The translations under genes were made by a program, and so were the position numbers. Positions 52,051 through 63,614 of a stretch of DNA of 64,000 nt are shown piece after piece. Every line of letters begins with the position of its first letter. Within the stretch, counting starts at the first letter, position 1. The notes under the pieces were generated by a model that was not told the DNA's origin, did no database searches, and saw nothing but the letters and a program-made list of their open reading frames with translations. The stretch comes from Kalaharituber pfeilii (Eukaryota; Ascomycota; Pezizomycetes; Pezizales; Pezizaceae). The DNA lies in NCBI GenBank assembly GCA_015179045.1, contig WHUZ01000047.1:186001-250000 (forward strand), read 5' to 3'.

Positions 52051-52294
52051 GTATGGATTAATGGGAGCAATATTCCAACTTGAACCCCGGTCTAGCCAAG
52101 CATGCAGTCTGGCTAGTCCGGTAATCTGGTTGTGCAACGTTTATGATATCCGAAGACTTACATGCACTAGGTTTTGTAACCATGCAGTTCTTATACATAC
52201 TTATGTTCCAGTCTCGAACCGAGTTTATCACCCAGACTGGGGTTCATAAATATTAATTAATATGTTCACAGTCAACCTTGAAATGATTACTGCC

Positions 52295-52470
52295 TGCTGA
52301 ATACTACTTCCTACTTTGGCTGTATTCATCATACCTACTAGCATATTTTTAGTATGTCTATCCACTATGGAAACCTTGGTTATACAGAATATCAACGGAC
52401 AAATTTTATCCATTCGTTATAGAAAGTTTGAAGGGTTTGACTCTAGGTCTCATGAGGCTTTCAGCAAGGC
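52295..52470. repeat. Degenerate repeat B, copy 2
   Basis: Anchors matching copy 1 are ACTTCCTACTTTG, GGAAACCTTGGTTATAC, ATATCAACGGACAAATTTTA and GTCTCATGAGGC. Several differences are G/A transitions. Confidence 0.7.
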
Positions 52471-53080
52471 ACACGGTTATCACGGTACCTACACTACTGT
52501 AAAACTCCGCGAATAAGATATGATCTTGTACGAGTACACGGTGAGCTATGAGCCTAACACTAGCCTCCACAGGCTTGCTGGAGCTCACGAAGTTACACTA
52601 GCTCACATGCACACGATACCACACGACATAAAGAGACATGTAAATTCTAATATAACAACATAGTCTAATACATAAATAATTCTCCTAGAGAATCTGAATT
52701 GGAGTCTGAAAGCAGTGATAAAATGAACTATGGTCTTATGCTCAAATATGGTCTTATTTATGGAGTCGTTGCAGTGGTGAGGATTTCGCTCTCACTAAGA
52801 TCTTATTCTCGTGTATAGTATTGACAAGAGAGACTGGTCATATTTGCGGGGTTTTATACGGGTAGTCTGGTTAGGCACACCAGCTGCGCCCAGCAGGGAA
52901 CAGTCAATGGAATCGTCTGAGCCCTTGCAGCTCAGGTGCTATGAAAGCCTAGGTTATATTTGCACTCAATTGAACGGGCTACATCCAGCCAACTTTAACC
53001 CCTTACTGGTGTCTTCCCACTTCTATCCAGCCCACAAGTCAAAGATTACATGTATATCCTTATCTATTTATCATAAAAAT

Positions 53081-55135
53081 CTAGTGCCCATGCCCATCAT
53101 CACCGCCACCCTTCTCTTCCTTGTCCAGCTTGATCATCGTATCTATCCGCATAATCGAAATGCACGCCTCGACCGCAGATTTCTAATGAAAGTCAGTATC
53201 GTAGTCAACAATTCTAGTAGTTAAAAACGAGAGAAAAAAGATAACTTACCAAAGAGCGGATCTTAGACATTGCAGGCTCAAGCACACCAGCTTTAACCTC
53301 ATCATGGACCTTCCCACGGGTCAGATCAAGTCCGTAATTCTTGTAATTTTTCTTCTTCGGATCCAGCTCAGTAGCACCGTGGCTGGAGGTCTGGCTTGCA
53401 GAGTGGTATGAGCGGAGTTTAGCAACCAAGTCTGACGAGTCCTTGGCGGCATTGACAGCCAGAGTTCGAGGAATTGCGAGCAGCGACGTTGCAAATTCAG
53501 CAATGGCAAGTTGTTCCCGTGAACCCTACCATCAAAGCCATGAACATCATGTTTTCATCGGAGGTCTTAATGAATGAATACATACCAATGTCGTAGCAAA
53601 GTTCTCAAGGTAGATATTAAGAGCCGTCTCCACTGCAGCACCACCAGGAACAACACTTCCACTTTCCAGAGTTCTCTTGACGACGCATAAGGAGTCATGA
53701 ACGGACCTTTCCATCTCGTCCAGCTGGTAGTCGTTTGGCCCCCGTAGAATGATGGACGCGCAGGTATGCACTTTTGGTCCCTTGATTAGGATACACTCAT
53801 CATCAGAAATCCTCTCCTGTACAACTTCCTCGGCATAGCCAAGGTAAGAAGGTTCAAACACTTCCTCTCCCTCAAGGTTTGATAACGTGCCGAGTAGAGT
53901 CGCTCCCGTAGCCTTAGCAATTCTCCGTAGATCCTCCTTCTTGCATCGCCTCACCGCCATAGCTTTCTTTTCTACGAAAGCCTTCAAGCACAAATCATCG
54001 ATACCCTTCGTAGTCAAAACGACATTGGCACCAGCGTCCAGGATCTTTTGAATCTTCTCGAGAACCATGCCAATCTCACGTTGACGAATCTGCTCAAGTT
54101 GACCCGGATCATCAATAGTAATGTGCACACCTAACGCCATGCGTGTCTTCTGCAGGTTGATATCAAGACATGCAATCTTTGCATTAAGAATGCGAGTCTC
54201 CATTGCCTGGGATGCGACTGTGCAGTTCAAGGCATAACCCTTAACAAACATAGATTCCCTTGCACTCTTACCGTGAGCCTTCAAGATATTGACAGCTTTG
54301 ACAGGGTATTTTGCCTCGCCCTTAGCATTTACGCTCTTGACGGATAACATTGCGTCGACTGCTATGTTCGCAAAAAAATCTGTATCACTGCCAATGATTT
54401 TGCTAGACATTGAGGTGCTTGCAATGTTGATAAGAGTCTCTCTTCCGAGAGCATCAACCTTGATGCTCATGTTGTCCTGGATGAATTTGACAGCTTCCCG
54501 CAAGGCTATACGGTAGCCTGTAATGATGGTAGTGGGATGTATACGGTTCTTGATGAGTTCATTCGCTCGCTTGAGGAGCTCGGCTGCAATAATAACGACT
54601 GTGGTGGTGCCATCACCAACCTACGATTTGTCAGGTGGTCTACCGAACGAGGGTAGAAAGGGCAAACTGACCTCCTTGTCCTGTTGCTGGGCAAGCTCAA
54701 CGAGGATCTTCCCCGCCGGGTGTTCGACGTCTAGTAAACTCAATATCGTTGCACCATCGTTTGTCACTGTGACATCCTATTCAAAGGCACATCAGCACCA
54801 TAGCTATTGCTCGTGTCAGGGTTTAGTGTACTCACCCCAATATCATCCACCATCATCTTGTCAAGGCCGGATGGCCCGAAAGAACTTTTTATGACATTGG
54901 CTATGGCTTGTGTCGCCAAAACTGTGCAAAGGTCAGAAATATAGTGTTTGGAAGCTGGTATTCCCTGGTTGAGCCCTCACCATTCTGATCCCTGATGTCC
55001 GCCCCACTTATCTTCTCTCCACCAAGGACTGTAGCATATAAGAGGAAGCATTAGAAATTGCCTGAGATAGCAGCATTATGACCTGGAAGCCTTACACAGA
55101 GTTCCGTTGCGCGGCGCTGCAAATATTCCTGCCAT
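53081..55135 (-). CDS. tcp1: T-complex protein 1 subunit alpha (CCT1/TCP1)
   Basis: Seven exons (53081-53182, 53250-53525, 53586-54620, 54672-54776, 54836-54921, 54981-55028, 55096-55135) give 563 residues. It has the group II chaperonin core: [40 protein letters not shown] at the nucleotide site, and [20 protein letters not shown]. Alpha-subunit features are [40 protein letters not shown] and YGLDLTRGK. The tail is [10 protein letters not shown]. The start at 55135 ([13 protein letters not shown]) with donor GTAAGG gives [20 protein letters not shown] folds actin and tubulin in the cytosol. The gene is head-to-head with prolyl-tRNA synthetase. Confidence 0.96.
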
Positions 55136-55646
55136 ACTGACGCTGATGTGGTATTGTGTGTGCGGTGGGTGTATGTGCTTGGTGGTCTGGGTGGCTCCCC
55201 ACTGCTACAGATTCTACAAAATATTACCACTTGGGGTTCTGCCAAGAATTTGAGCCGCACATGATACGTGCGATAAGCTTCGCCGCCCCGCCAAGTTAGT
55301 GAAGGGCATGTATGGGCCCTGGAAAGACTTCCGCAACAGAAGTTCTAAGGCGGTGCGCGGACACAACAAAGTAACAGACGAAGTTTCAATTATCCTTTCA
55401 TTCGCGTGGAACTAAGTAAGGTAGCCCGGCTGGCGCTTGACGGCAGTTATAAAATACCACAATTGCTTATGTGCGCCATGACCTTCTTATAGTTTGACTC
55501 ACCTGACCTAGTAGAAACCCCCGCCTAACCCCACTATCCGTTTCAAGTCCTTATTTCCCAAGGTTTTCCACTCCCAGCATCGGCGCACCGAACATCTACA
55601 ATCTGAGAATCCGACTGCAAGTTAGTATAATCTCAACTTGGTCGAC
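55136..55646. promoter_or_regulatory. Divergent promoter region, CCT1 and prolyl-tRNA synthetase
   Basis: A 511 bp stretch between divergent start codons of two constitutive genes of protein synthesis and folding. It must hold both promoters. No specific element is assigned. Confidence 0.6.
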
Positions 55647-58162
55647 ATGGAAACCTCCAAAGAGCAAATCGCAGCGTCGATTCCCGGCGGTGCTCCATTC
55701 GTGAGTCACGGGCCCGCAAAAAACACTGTTGAATGGAAGGCTCAGCTCGAGACTGTCGCCTCCGAGCTTCCTGCCCAGTATACTATCACAAAGACTCTGG
55801 TTTTCAAGCCAAGTGAGTTCTTCTGCCCCTTCCATGTGAATGAATGCTAATCGGGTTGAAGAGGGAGCAAAGCCAGAGACTGGGAAACTAGTGCTTCTGA
55901 TTGCGGATGCTGATACTCAGACCCCGGGCAGCATCGTTGGTAAAGCTGTAGGTGGAAAGGATGCTCGCACAGCAGACGCAGCTACTATTCAAGCAGTATT
56001 AGGCCAAGCTCCAGAGAATGGTATGCGATTTTGTTGCTCCTGCAGACTAGCTGAAATCTGACAATATTCAGTTTCTCCTCTTTCTGTCACTACCACGAAC
56101 AAGGGTGGCCTGGATGTCGTTATCGATCAGAAATTGCTCTCCTCAAGTGGCAAGATTGCAGTACACCCTTCCGACTCCTCTGTCACCGCTTTCTTGACTG
56201 CTGCTCAATTGAAGGAATACCTTGAGGGAACTGGCGCTACCATCATCCCAGTTGAATTCAATACTATCACTACTCTGTAAGTTTTCGTAGTTCCATACTC
56301 ATTTGATGCTAATCAATTGCAGCCCAACGGCTCCAAAGCCAGCTCTTAGACCAGCACCATCAAAGCCAGACCCACAAAACCCAGACGCAGCTCTTATTGG
56401 TATAACAGTCAAGAAGGAGCTCGACTTCTCAGGATGGTACCAGCAGGTACTGACCAAGGGTGATATGTTGGACTATTATGATGTCTCTGGCTGTTATATT
56501 CTGAAGGTAAGTTTGGAGTGTGCAATTATTTCCTAAATGATTGAAAGCTAACTTTAAACGATAGCCATGGTCATATGGTATCTGGGAGCAGATTCAGCGG
56601 TGGTTTGATGATAAAATCAAGGAAATGGGCGTCGAGAATTGTTATTTCCCAATGTTTGTATCGTCCAAAGTACTAGAACGGGAGAAGGACCATATCGAAG
56701 GGTTTGCACCAGAGGTGGCATGGGTGACGAAAGCGTAAGATCAATCCTAATATTGTCTGGTATGGATAGTCTACTGATCGAAAAAGTGGTCAAACTGATC
56801 TTGAAGAGCCAATTGCCATCCGTCCAACTTCAGAAACCGTCATGTACCCATATTACGCAAAGTGGATTCGAAGCCATAGAGATCTCCCACTCAAGCTTAA
56901 CCAGTGGAACTCTGTCGTACGATGGGAGTTCAAGCACCCTCAACCGTTCTTGCGAACAAGAGAGTTCCTGTGGCAGGAAGGTCACACTGCTCATCTTACT
57001 AGAGCAGATGCTGAGGAGGAAGTTCTCCAAATCTTGGATCATTATGCTGGCGTATATTCAGAGCTTCTTGCGGTGCCAACTATCAAGGGACGTAAGACGG
57101 ACAAAGAGAAGTTCGCTGGTGGTCTCTTTACGACAACTTGCGAAGGTTATATCCCGACAACTGGGCGCGGTATTCAGGGCGCTACCAGCCACTGTCTTGG
57201 TCAGAACTTCTCCAAGATGTTTGAAATTAAGGTCGAGGATCCAAGTGCCAAGGAGGGCGAAGAGAGGGAGAAGCTCTATGTCTGGCAAAACTCTTGGGGT
57301 TTATCCACTCGTGTCATTGGTGTCATGGTGATGATTCACGGTGACAACAACGGCCTGGTCCTTCCTCCAAGAGTCGCTAACTACCAAGTTGTTATCGTGC
57401 CTTGTGGTCTCACAGTCAAGACTACAAAGGAGGATAGGGATTCGCTGTATGATGATATCGCCATGATTGAGAAGCGACTTAGGGCTGCTGGAATCCGTGT
57501 AAAGGCTGATACACGAGACTCCTATTCGCCAGGCTGGAAGTTTAACGACTGGGAACTCAAGGGCGTACCTCTCCGCATAGAATATGGACCACAAGATGCA
57601 AAGAAACAACAAGTCTTGACCGTCCGCCGTGATAACCGTGAAAAGTCACCAGTTCCTCTCTCTGAACTTGTTGATGGCATTAACACCCTCTTGGATGACA
57701 TCCAAGCCAACCTTTTCAACAAGGCTAAGGCATCATTCGACTCTCATATCAGGAAGGTGTACAAGTGGGAGGATTTCGTCCCTGCATTGAATGCGAAGAA
57801 CATTATTCTCATGCCATGGTGTAAGTTTGGTGTTGTTGAGCTTGAGGTAGGATAAGTTGAGGCTAACCCTTGCACAGGTGACGATGGAGAATGCGAAGAT
57901 GAGATCAAAGAGCGCTCCGCCAGGAGGGAGGAAACCGATGAGCCTGAGGACTCTCGTGCTCCATCCATGGGCGCCAAGTCGTTGTGTATTCCATTTGAAC
58001 AACCAACCGGTGATGAGGCTATCAAGCCTGGTGAAACCAAATGTCCACAGTGTGGAAAAGATGCCAAAGTAAGCCCTTTCGCCTTGTTCCGTTTCGATAT
58101 GTGCATAGCCAGCTGACTTACTTTCTTCACAGTTCTACTGCCTGTTTGGTCGGAGCTATTAG
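55647..58162 (+). CDS. Prolyl-tRNA synthetase, cytosolic (ProRS)
   Basis: Eight exons (55647-55812, 55862-56020, 56072-56276, 56323-56506, 56565-56734, 56787-57820, 57878-58068, 58133-58162) give 712 residues. The N-terminal domain (about 1-195) resembles the YbaK-type editing domain fused to yeast ProRS. The catalytic domain starts at [14 protein letters not shown] and has class II motifs: [36 protein letters not shown] and [13 protein letters not shown]. It ends in the anticodon-binding domain and the eukaryote-type C-terminal extension with paired cysteines (CDDGEC, CPQC) and a terminal Tyr. It charges tRNA-Pro in the cytosol. The seventh intron (57821-57877) removes an early stop. Confidence 0.95.
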
Positions 58163-58582
58163 TCACATTGAACTGGGTTTTAGGGGAGTTTGTGCGGTTT
58201 TTGCGGCATAGAGCCAACGGGATATCAAAGACATTTTGTTTTTTTCTCTCATGCTTGGCTTCTTTTTTTTTTTTAAAGTTGTTCTGGCGACTTTTGAATT
58301 TGATTATTTTTTTTTCCAGGCGGAATGTTATTAAACTGAGTTGTTTGCAAATAGTAGTGTGTAGCGATACGTTGGGGATTTTTATAAAGCGCATACGTTA
58401 TGAGCTGGCCCATCAAGTAATAGAAGAGGCGGCTGCAGTTGTTTCGTGCATAAGCAGGCATACGTTGGAACCAAGCTTGAGAGCTTGAGTGGGGGGATCC
58501 ATGTGAAGATGGTGTATTTGAGCCGCAACAACACTTTACACGTCTCCTTACGTGGGTTGACCTCCACCGCAATAAACCAGCC
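58163..58582. other. Intergenic, ProRS 3' end to ALG3 start
   Basis: T-rich tracts (58263-58275, 58306-58316) followed by the short ALG3 upstream region. Nothing coding is supported. Confidence 0.6.
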
Positions 58583-60182
58583 ATGGAGCCCATGGCCATC
58601 CTCCGCAGCGCAATTGGCGCTGCATCGAATCCAAAGTACTCGAAATACCTTGCGCCGCTGATCTTTGTCGCCGATGTCGTCTTCTCAATTATCATCTTGC
58701 ACAAAGTCCCGTGTAAGTTCCTCCCCCATCCCCGTCCTCTCCTAGCTTTTGAACGTTTCACACACACAACACTACTCCAATATAGATCCTACCCTTAACC
58801 CCCCCCCCTCCCCCCTCCCCACTCTCGCACCCACATATCTCACTATCAAAAGTGGTGAAACGAAAAAAAAAAGAGATCTAAAAAGCAATTGACATCCCGC
58901 AATCATGGCCCCTTTCCAGATACCGAAATCGACTGGACGGCGTACATGGAGCAGGTCTCGCAGTACCTCTCCGGCGAGCGCGACTACGTCAAGATCCGCG
59001 GCGGGACCGGGCCGTTAGTGTATCCTGCTGGCCATGTCTACATTTACTCGTTCCTGTACAAGATTACGGATGAGGGGAGGGATATTTTTAGAGCGCAGGT
59101 GGTGTTCACGGGGGTGTATCTGGCGACGTTGGCGGTGGTGTTGGCGGTTTACGTTAAGGCGAAGGTACGGGAGGGTTACCGCCCTCTCCCCTCTCCCCCT
59201 GGCGCCCTGAGGTACAATGGAGTTGGAACCTGATGGTTAACTTGTGCGATGGAATTGGTCGATATAGGCCCCACCGTACCTTCTCCCGCTCCTCATCCTC
59301 TCCAAGCGTCTACATAGCATCTACATCCTCCGTCTCTTCAACGACACCTTCTCCGTGTTCTTCCTCTTCCTCTCGATCCTGCTGTACCAGCACCGCATGT
59401 ACACCGCCGGGTCCCTCGCCTACTCGCTCTCCGTCTCCGTCAAGATGCACACGCTGCTCGCACTACCTGGGATCGGCGCCATCCTGCTCATGTGTCTTGG
59501 GCGCGACCGCGCGTTGAACCAGGCATCGCTGATGGCGCAGATACAGGTGGTCCTGGCGTGGCCGTTCGCGAGACACAATTTCCGGAGCTACGTATCGAGG
59601 GCGTTCGACTTCTCGCGGGAGTTTCTGTGGACGTGGACGGTCAACTGGCGGTGGCTTGGGGAGCCCGCGTTCCGGTCCAGGGGGCTCAAGTACTCGCTGC
59701 TGGCTGCGCACGCGGGGATACTTGCCGTGTTCATCCTGACGCGCTGGCTGAAGCCTGCGCGGGCCCCGCCGCTCGCGTACCTCAGGACGCACCTGCTGTC
59801 CCCGCCGCAGCAGTCCTCGCTGCAGGCGTTCCAGCTCGCGCAGAGGGTCACCCCGAGGTTCATGCTGACGACCATCCTGGGCGCGAATCTGATCGGCGCC
59901 CTGTGCGCGAGGAGTCTGCATTATCAGTTTTACTCGTGGATCGCGTGGGGGGCGCCGTGGGCTATGTATGCGATGGGCGCGGGCCCGGTGCCCGTGTATG
60001 TGCTGTGGGCGGCGCAGGAGTGGGCGTGGAATGTGTATCCCAGTACGGTGGCGAGTTCGGCGACGGTGGTGGGCTCCATGGGGGTGGTGGTCGCAGGGGT
60101 GTGGTGGGCGACGAGGGTGGATGGCGGAGCGGGGTTGGCGGAGGGGGAAGAGGAGAGGAAGGAGAACAAGAAGAGGGTGTAG
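58583..60182 (+). CDS. alg3: Dol-P-Man:Man5GlcNAc2-PP-Dol alpha-1,3-mannosyltransferase
   Basis: Exons 58583-58712, 58920-59164 and 59268-60182 give 429 residues. It is a multi-spanning membrane protein. ALG3 features are [40 protein letters not shown] in the first lumenal loop, [15 protein letters not shown], and [16 protein letters not shown]. The C-terminus is charged ([13 protein letters not shown]) and, unlike many ALG3 proteins, has no clear KKxx signal. It adds the sixth mannose to the lipid-linked N-glycan precursor in the ER lumen. The exons are GC-rich, which creates a long antisense frame. Confidence 0.93.
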
Positions 60183-60780
60183 TAGTGGGTGATGGCTGCG
60201 GGGAGGAGTAGGGGTGGTGGTGGGATATTGAGGCCATGATGAGAGATATCCTATATAATATACCACCCTGAATACCGGAATACAGCTGTTTAATATAAAC
60301 AAAAATAATGAAGCGTAATAAACCATACTTAGCTGGCTCATAGTTACTTTTACTTCAATGTGGCGAGCCCCAGTGCATCGACCCCCATACATACACTACA
60401 TGTTTTGGATTGGGAGAAAAACCCAAATATCTAATTAACCTTTTTTTTATTTTATTTTATTTATTTATTTTCATTGTATAATGATGTAATGGCAACAAAT
60501 ACTGGGATTTTTTAAGGAAAGAAAAAAAAAAAAATCTAAAAGAAAATAACCCATTATTTAGAGGGAAAAAACAAAAACAAAAACAAAAAAAAACAAAAAA
60601 CCATTAAGTACATTCATTCACAGCATATAGTGGAAACCCGTCAATATCATAATCAAATGCCCAGCCTTCCTGATATACCCCTATACGCCCCGCTTCATAA
60701 AATCTACCCCTCACTCTGCACCCCCACCCCACCCCACCCCACCCCACCCCACCCCTCCCCTACTCTCAAAAACCCCGCAA
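60183..60780. other. Convergent 3' region, ALG3 and opi10
   Basis: AT-rich, with A/T tracts (60432-60475, 60521-60535, about 60568-60600) and a CCCCA array (about 60716-60758). No gene is supported. Confidence 0.65.
60716..60758. repeat. CCCCA pentanucleotide array
   Basis: About seven tandem ACCCC units just 3' of the opi10 stop codon. Confidence 0.9.
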
Positions 60781-61619
60781 TCAATCCTCTCTCTCCAAAA
60801 ACCCTGGATCGTACTCGATCTTTTTCTCAAACTTTGTCCACCAATCCTGGAAGCTCCTTAATGGAATCACATCTCCGCCGCCGGCAACCCCGGGGACCTT
60901 GACCGCAAATGAGCTCAGGTAGTTGAATGCATTTTTTATGATCCGGCGAGCGATAATGAGGGTCGGGACGGCCATGCCCGATTTGGGTACTAGGGCTGTG
61001 GAGGGGGTAGTAGTGGAGACGGGGGTTGAGAACGGGGCCGGAGTCGTGGTGCGGGGGGTTTGTGACGGGGTCGCGGAGGGCAGGGTCGCGAGGGCGGCTT
61101 GCACGGTCGAGAGGGGCTCGATTGAGATTCCGAGCGTGACGTCGCCGGTTATGGCATCGTTCTGGTTTGCGCTGGTGCCGGCGGGGGCGGCGGAGTTGCT
61201 GTTGAGACCGGCGTTGGCGTCGTCGGTCATTTCGTCGGCGTCGGTGACGGTGCTGGTGGAGGAGGCGTCAATACCCTTGACGCGGAAGATGGCGGAGGGC
61301 TTTTCGTTGGCGATGGCGCCGAGCAGGCGGAAGGGCCTGGTGGGTCCAAGTTGGACGTATACGGTCGCGGCGGTGTTCGCGGGTAGGACGGCATCCGGAA
61401 GGAGGAAGACGACAAGGTGGTTGAGGGGCTGCGCGGGGGAGGTGGGGAGGACGAAGATGAATTGGGTGGCCGAGAGGACGACGATGTTGGTTTGGACTGG
61501 CGGGGTAAGGAGGGGGTTAGTAGAGTGGGGATTGGGAGTGAGAGGGGAGGGACTGCGGAGGAGGTGGAGGTGGAGGTGGAGGAGATACCTGGCCGTCCAG
61601 CGGCTATACAGCCGAACAT
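60781..61619 (-). CDS. opi10: Hikeshi/OPI10 family protein
   Basis: Exons 60781-61496 and 61589-61619 give 248 residues. The short first exon encodes MFGCIAAGRP; the second starts VQTNIVVLSATQFIFVLP and has HLVVFLLPDAVLPANTAATV and LLGAIANEKPSAIFRV, the hallmarks of the family N-terminal beta domain. A disordered Ala/Thr/Pro-rich middle follows. The C-terminus reads LIIARRIIKNAFNYLSSF and SFQDWWTKFEKKIEYDPGFL, again typical. Human Hikeshi imports Hsp70 into the nucleus under heat stress; yeast Opi10 was linked to inositol regulation. If the intron is not removed, a Ser/Pro-rich 130-codon shadow frame results. Confidence 0.93.
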
Positions 61620-62311
61620 TGTGGCTGATTCAGTGTGAGATGATGCTCTGCGACTGCAATTGATATCGAGCTATCTATAATTTTGCGAATATAGATATCT
61701 CTTGCTGAAAATTCCAGAGTTGTACAGTATATAGAGAGACGCAGTTGTACGTTAAAGGGGCCCAGAAATCGCACTCGAGCAGGCTTGGTCAGTCTAGGGT
61801 CCCTGATTTCATCCTGCGCCCTCGCGGCGAGCTCGAGTCTCGAGAGTTGCAAGAGCGGGTGCGGGGGGTGGAATTCGTTTTTGGTGCGCGAACTGGAGAA
61901 ATCAAGTATGCAGCTGCGTTTCGATATACCGGCTCTGGATTGTCGTCGCCTCTTCGCAGCATTGCGTCGAGTTCGAGTTTCCGACCCCCCCGAGGGTCGC
62001 GAAACTCGAGACTCGAGAAATTTAGAAGCTTCGAGATCGTCTTGGGCTTGGCGGGGGGGGGGTGGTGGGTGGTTGCTTGTTACTCGAACGAGTTATGACG
62101 CAGTACTGTAGTGCGTGCACCACGGCTTTGTGCTTGGGTGTGTGTAATGTGTGTATGTACGTACATATGCAATGCAGGCTGCCTCACCAAACTAACCGCC
62201 GTCACCCGTCACCGTTCGCTGTCACCCAGCACACCCGCAACTCCAACAGCGCTCAGCATCTAGCAACACACCGCACAAAAAAAAAATAAAAAAAAAAAAA
62301 AAATAAAAGCC
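61620..62311. promoter_or_regulatory. Divergent intergenic region, opi10 and the EIF1AD-like gene
   Basis: A 692 bp stretch between divergent start codons, presumably with both promoters. It includes several CTCGAG/TCGAGA palindromic words (about 61772-62035), a G run (about 62054-62061) and an A-rich leader (62275-62307) immediately before the ATG at 62312. Confidence 0.55.
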
Positions 62312-63156
62312 ATGCCAAAATTCAAGCCCAAGCGCACCCTGCACACCACCGCCGAGCTGACCACCACGCCCCCCGACGCCCTTCCGCCGACACACACCCT
62401 CGCGCAGGTCGTCAAAGCCGCCGGCAACAACCTCTACCTCGTGCACCTCCCCGCGCAGATCCCGTGCCCGGGCCAACCGCCCTCCGATCCCCCGGTCCTC
62501 GTCGAACTGGCCCCGCAATTCCGCTCGCAGATATGGTTGCGCAGAGGCGGGTATGTCGTCGTGGACCTCGAGGCGTTCGGGGACAGGAAGGCGGTGCCGC
62601 TGCAGCTGGAGGAGCTGGATAGGAAGGCGGAGAAGGAAAGGGAGAGGAGGAGGGCGGAGAAGGAGATGGAGAGGAGGGGAGGAAGGAGGCGGGGGTGGTG
62701 GTTGGGAAGGGTTGGAAGGGTGCGGTGAAGGGAAGGCCGGGATTGAAGCCGGGGATGAAGCATGGCAAGGGTGGGAAGGCGACGGCGGCGGAGCCAACGC
62801 CAACGACAGCACTGGATACAGGACCGAGTAGTAGCGATCCAGGCACGCCTGCACCGCCGACACCCACCAACACCCCCGTAAACCAGACCTTACCGCCATC
62901 CCCAGGCATCAAAATTAAAGGCGAAATCGTCAACGTTGTTCGCGAGGAGAAGATTTGGCGGAAGCAACCGTACTGGTAAGCCATCCCCCCGTTACCCTGA
63001 TATTCCTTTTCCTCATTTTCCCTTTTTGTTTTCCCTTCTCCTTTTTGCTTTGCTATATTCTTCTATCCTACCACCCACCATTCAAATTCAAATTCAATTT
63101 GCTCTAGGCCCGCCGTGTTTGCGAAGCAGAGCTGGGATGATGAAGGCGAAGGCGAA

Positions 63157-63191
<35 letters not shown>

Positions 63192-63336
63192 AGATGAAGA
63201 CGAGGTAGGGGGAAGTGGAAGTGGGAGCGGAGACGGTGACGGCGATGATGATGAGGAGGAGCAGAAGGAGCAGGACGGAAAGGAGAAAAAGGAACAAGAG
63301 AAGGAGGAGGAGGAGAAGGAGAAGGAGAAAGACTAG
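62312..63336 (+). CDS. EIF1AD-like S1 (eIF-1A type) domain protein, apparent frameshift
   Basis: Exons 62312-62975 and 63108-63336. An N-terminal MPKFKPKRTLHTTAEL, then an S1/eIF-1A-type OB fold (about 30-105: LAQVVKAAGNNLYLVHLPAQ, PVLVELAPQFRSQIWLRRGG, YVVVDLE), a Lys/Glu helix, a low-complexity linker, then KGEIVNVVREEKIWRKQPYW, AVFAKQSWDD and a long Asp/Glu-rich tail. This is the architecture of the EIF1AD family of nucleic-acid-binding proteins. The frame up to about 62690 and the frame after about 62695 differ by one base. The likeliest site is the G5 run at 62691-62695; one more G gives a continuous 297-residue product. Otherwise the protein stops at 62728. No GT-AG intron can fix it. 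Confidence 0.7.
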
Positions 63337-63614
63337 ATTAGTTGTATATATTGTGGGCGGGTGTGTAGGTTGGAAGGGAGAGAAGGAGGCAGGGATGAAT
63401 GAAGGGGAGAATACTAAAATTTGATATCCGGGTGGGTTTTAACAAAAATAAAAAGAATGAGATATATAATTTGATAGATATATTTGTATATTTTTTTTTT
63501 TACTTGTATCAAGATATATACAACACAAATCACATCACCCTCTTACCCCCGCAATTCCATTCATCCATCTGAACACCCTCTCAACCACCGCTCTACCCTT
63601 GCCCTCCGCTCCCC
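63337..63614. other. Convergent 3' intergenic region
   Basis: Between the EIF1AD-like stop and the JmjC gene stop. A T tract lies at 63490-63501. Nothing else is seen. Confidence 0.6.

Larger units (their letters stand above)
48369..53080. other. Repeat-rich intergenic block
   Basis: No gene is supported over 4.7 kb. At least two pairs of degenerate direct repeats occur: about 49290-49560 with 51290-51565, and about 50640-50830 with 52295-52470. A GC-rich island (about 51830-52050) full of CAGCC and CTGCC words is embedded in otherwise AT-richer DNA. Open frames are short and differ between repeat copies, consistent with old decayed mobile DNA. Confidence 0.55.

Noticed and set aside
51690..52249. 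Long frames (up to 193 codons) across the GC-rich island
   Set aside because: They are produced by CAGCC/CTGCC tandem words in every phase; no protein-like segments.
59463..60392. Minus-strand open frame of 309 codons
   Set aside because: It lies antisense to the well-supported ALG3 exon and is very rich in Arg, His and Pro, as expected from GC-rich codons read backwards.
61227..61619. Ser/Pro-rich 130-codon minus frame starting at the opi10 ATG
   Set aside because: It is the unspliced reading of the opi10 first intron; splicing at 61589 and 61496 gives the conserved protein.
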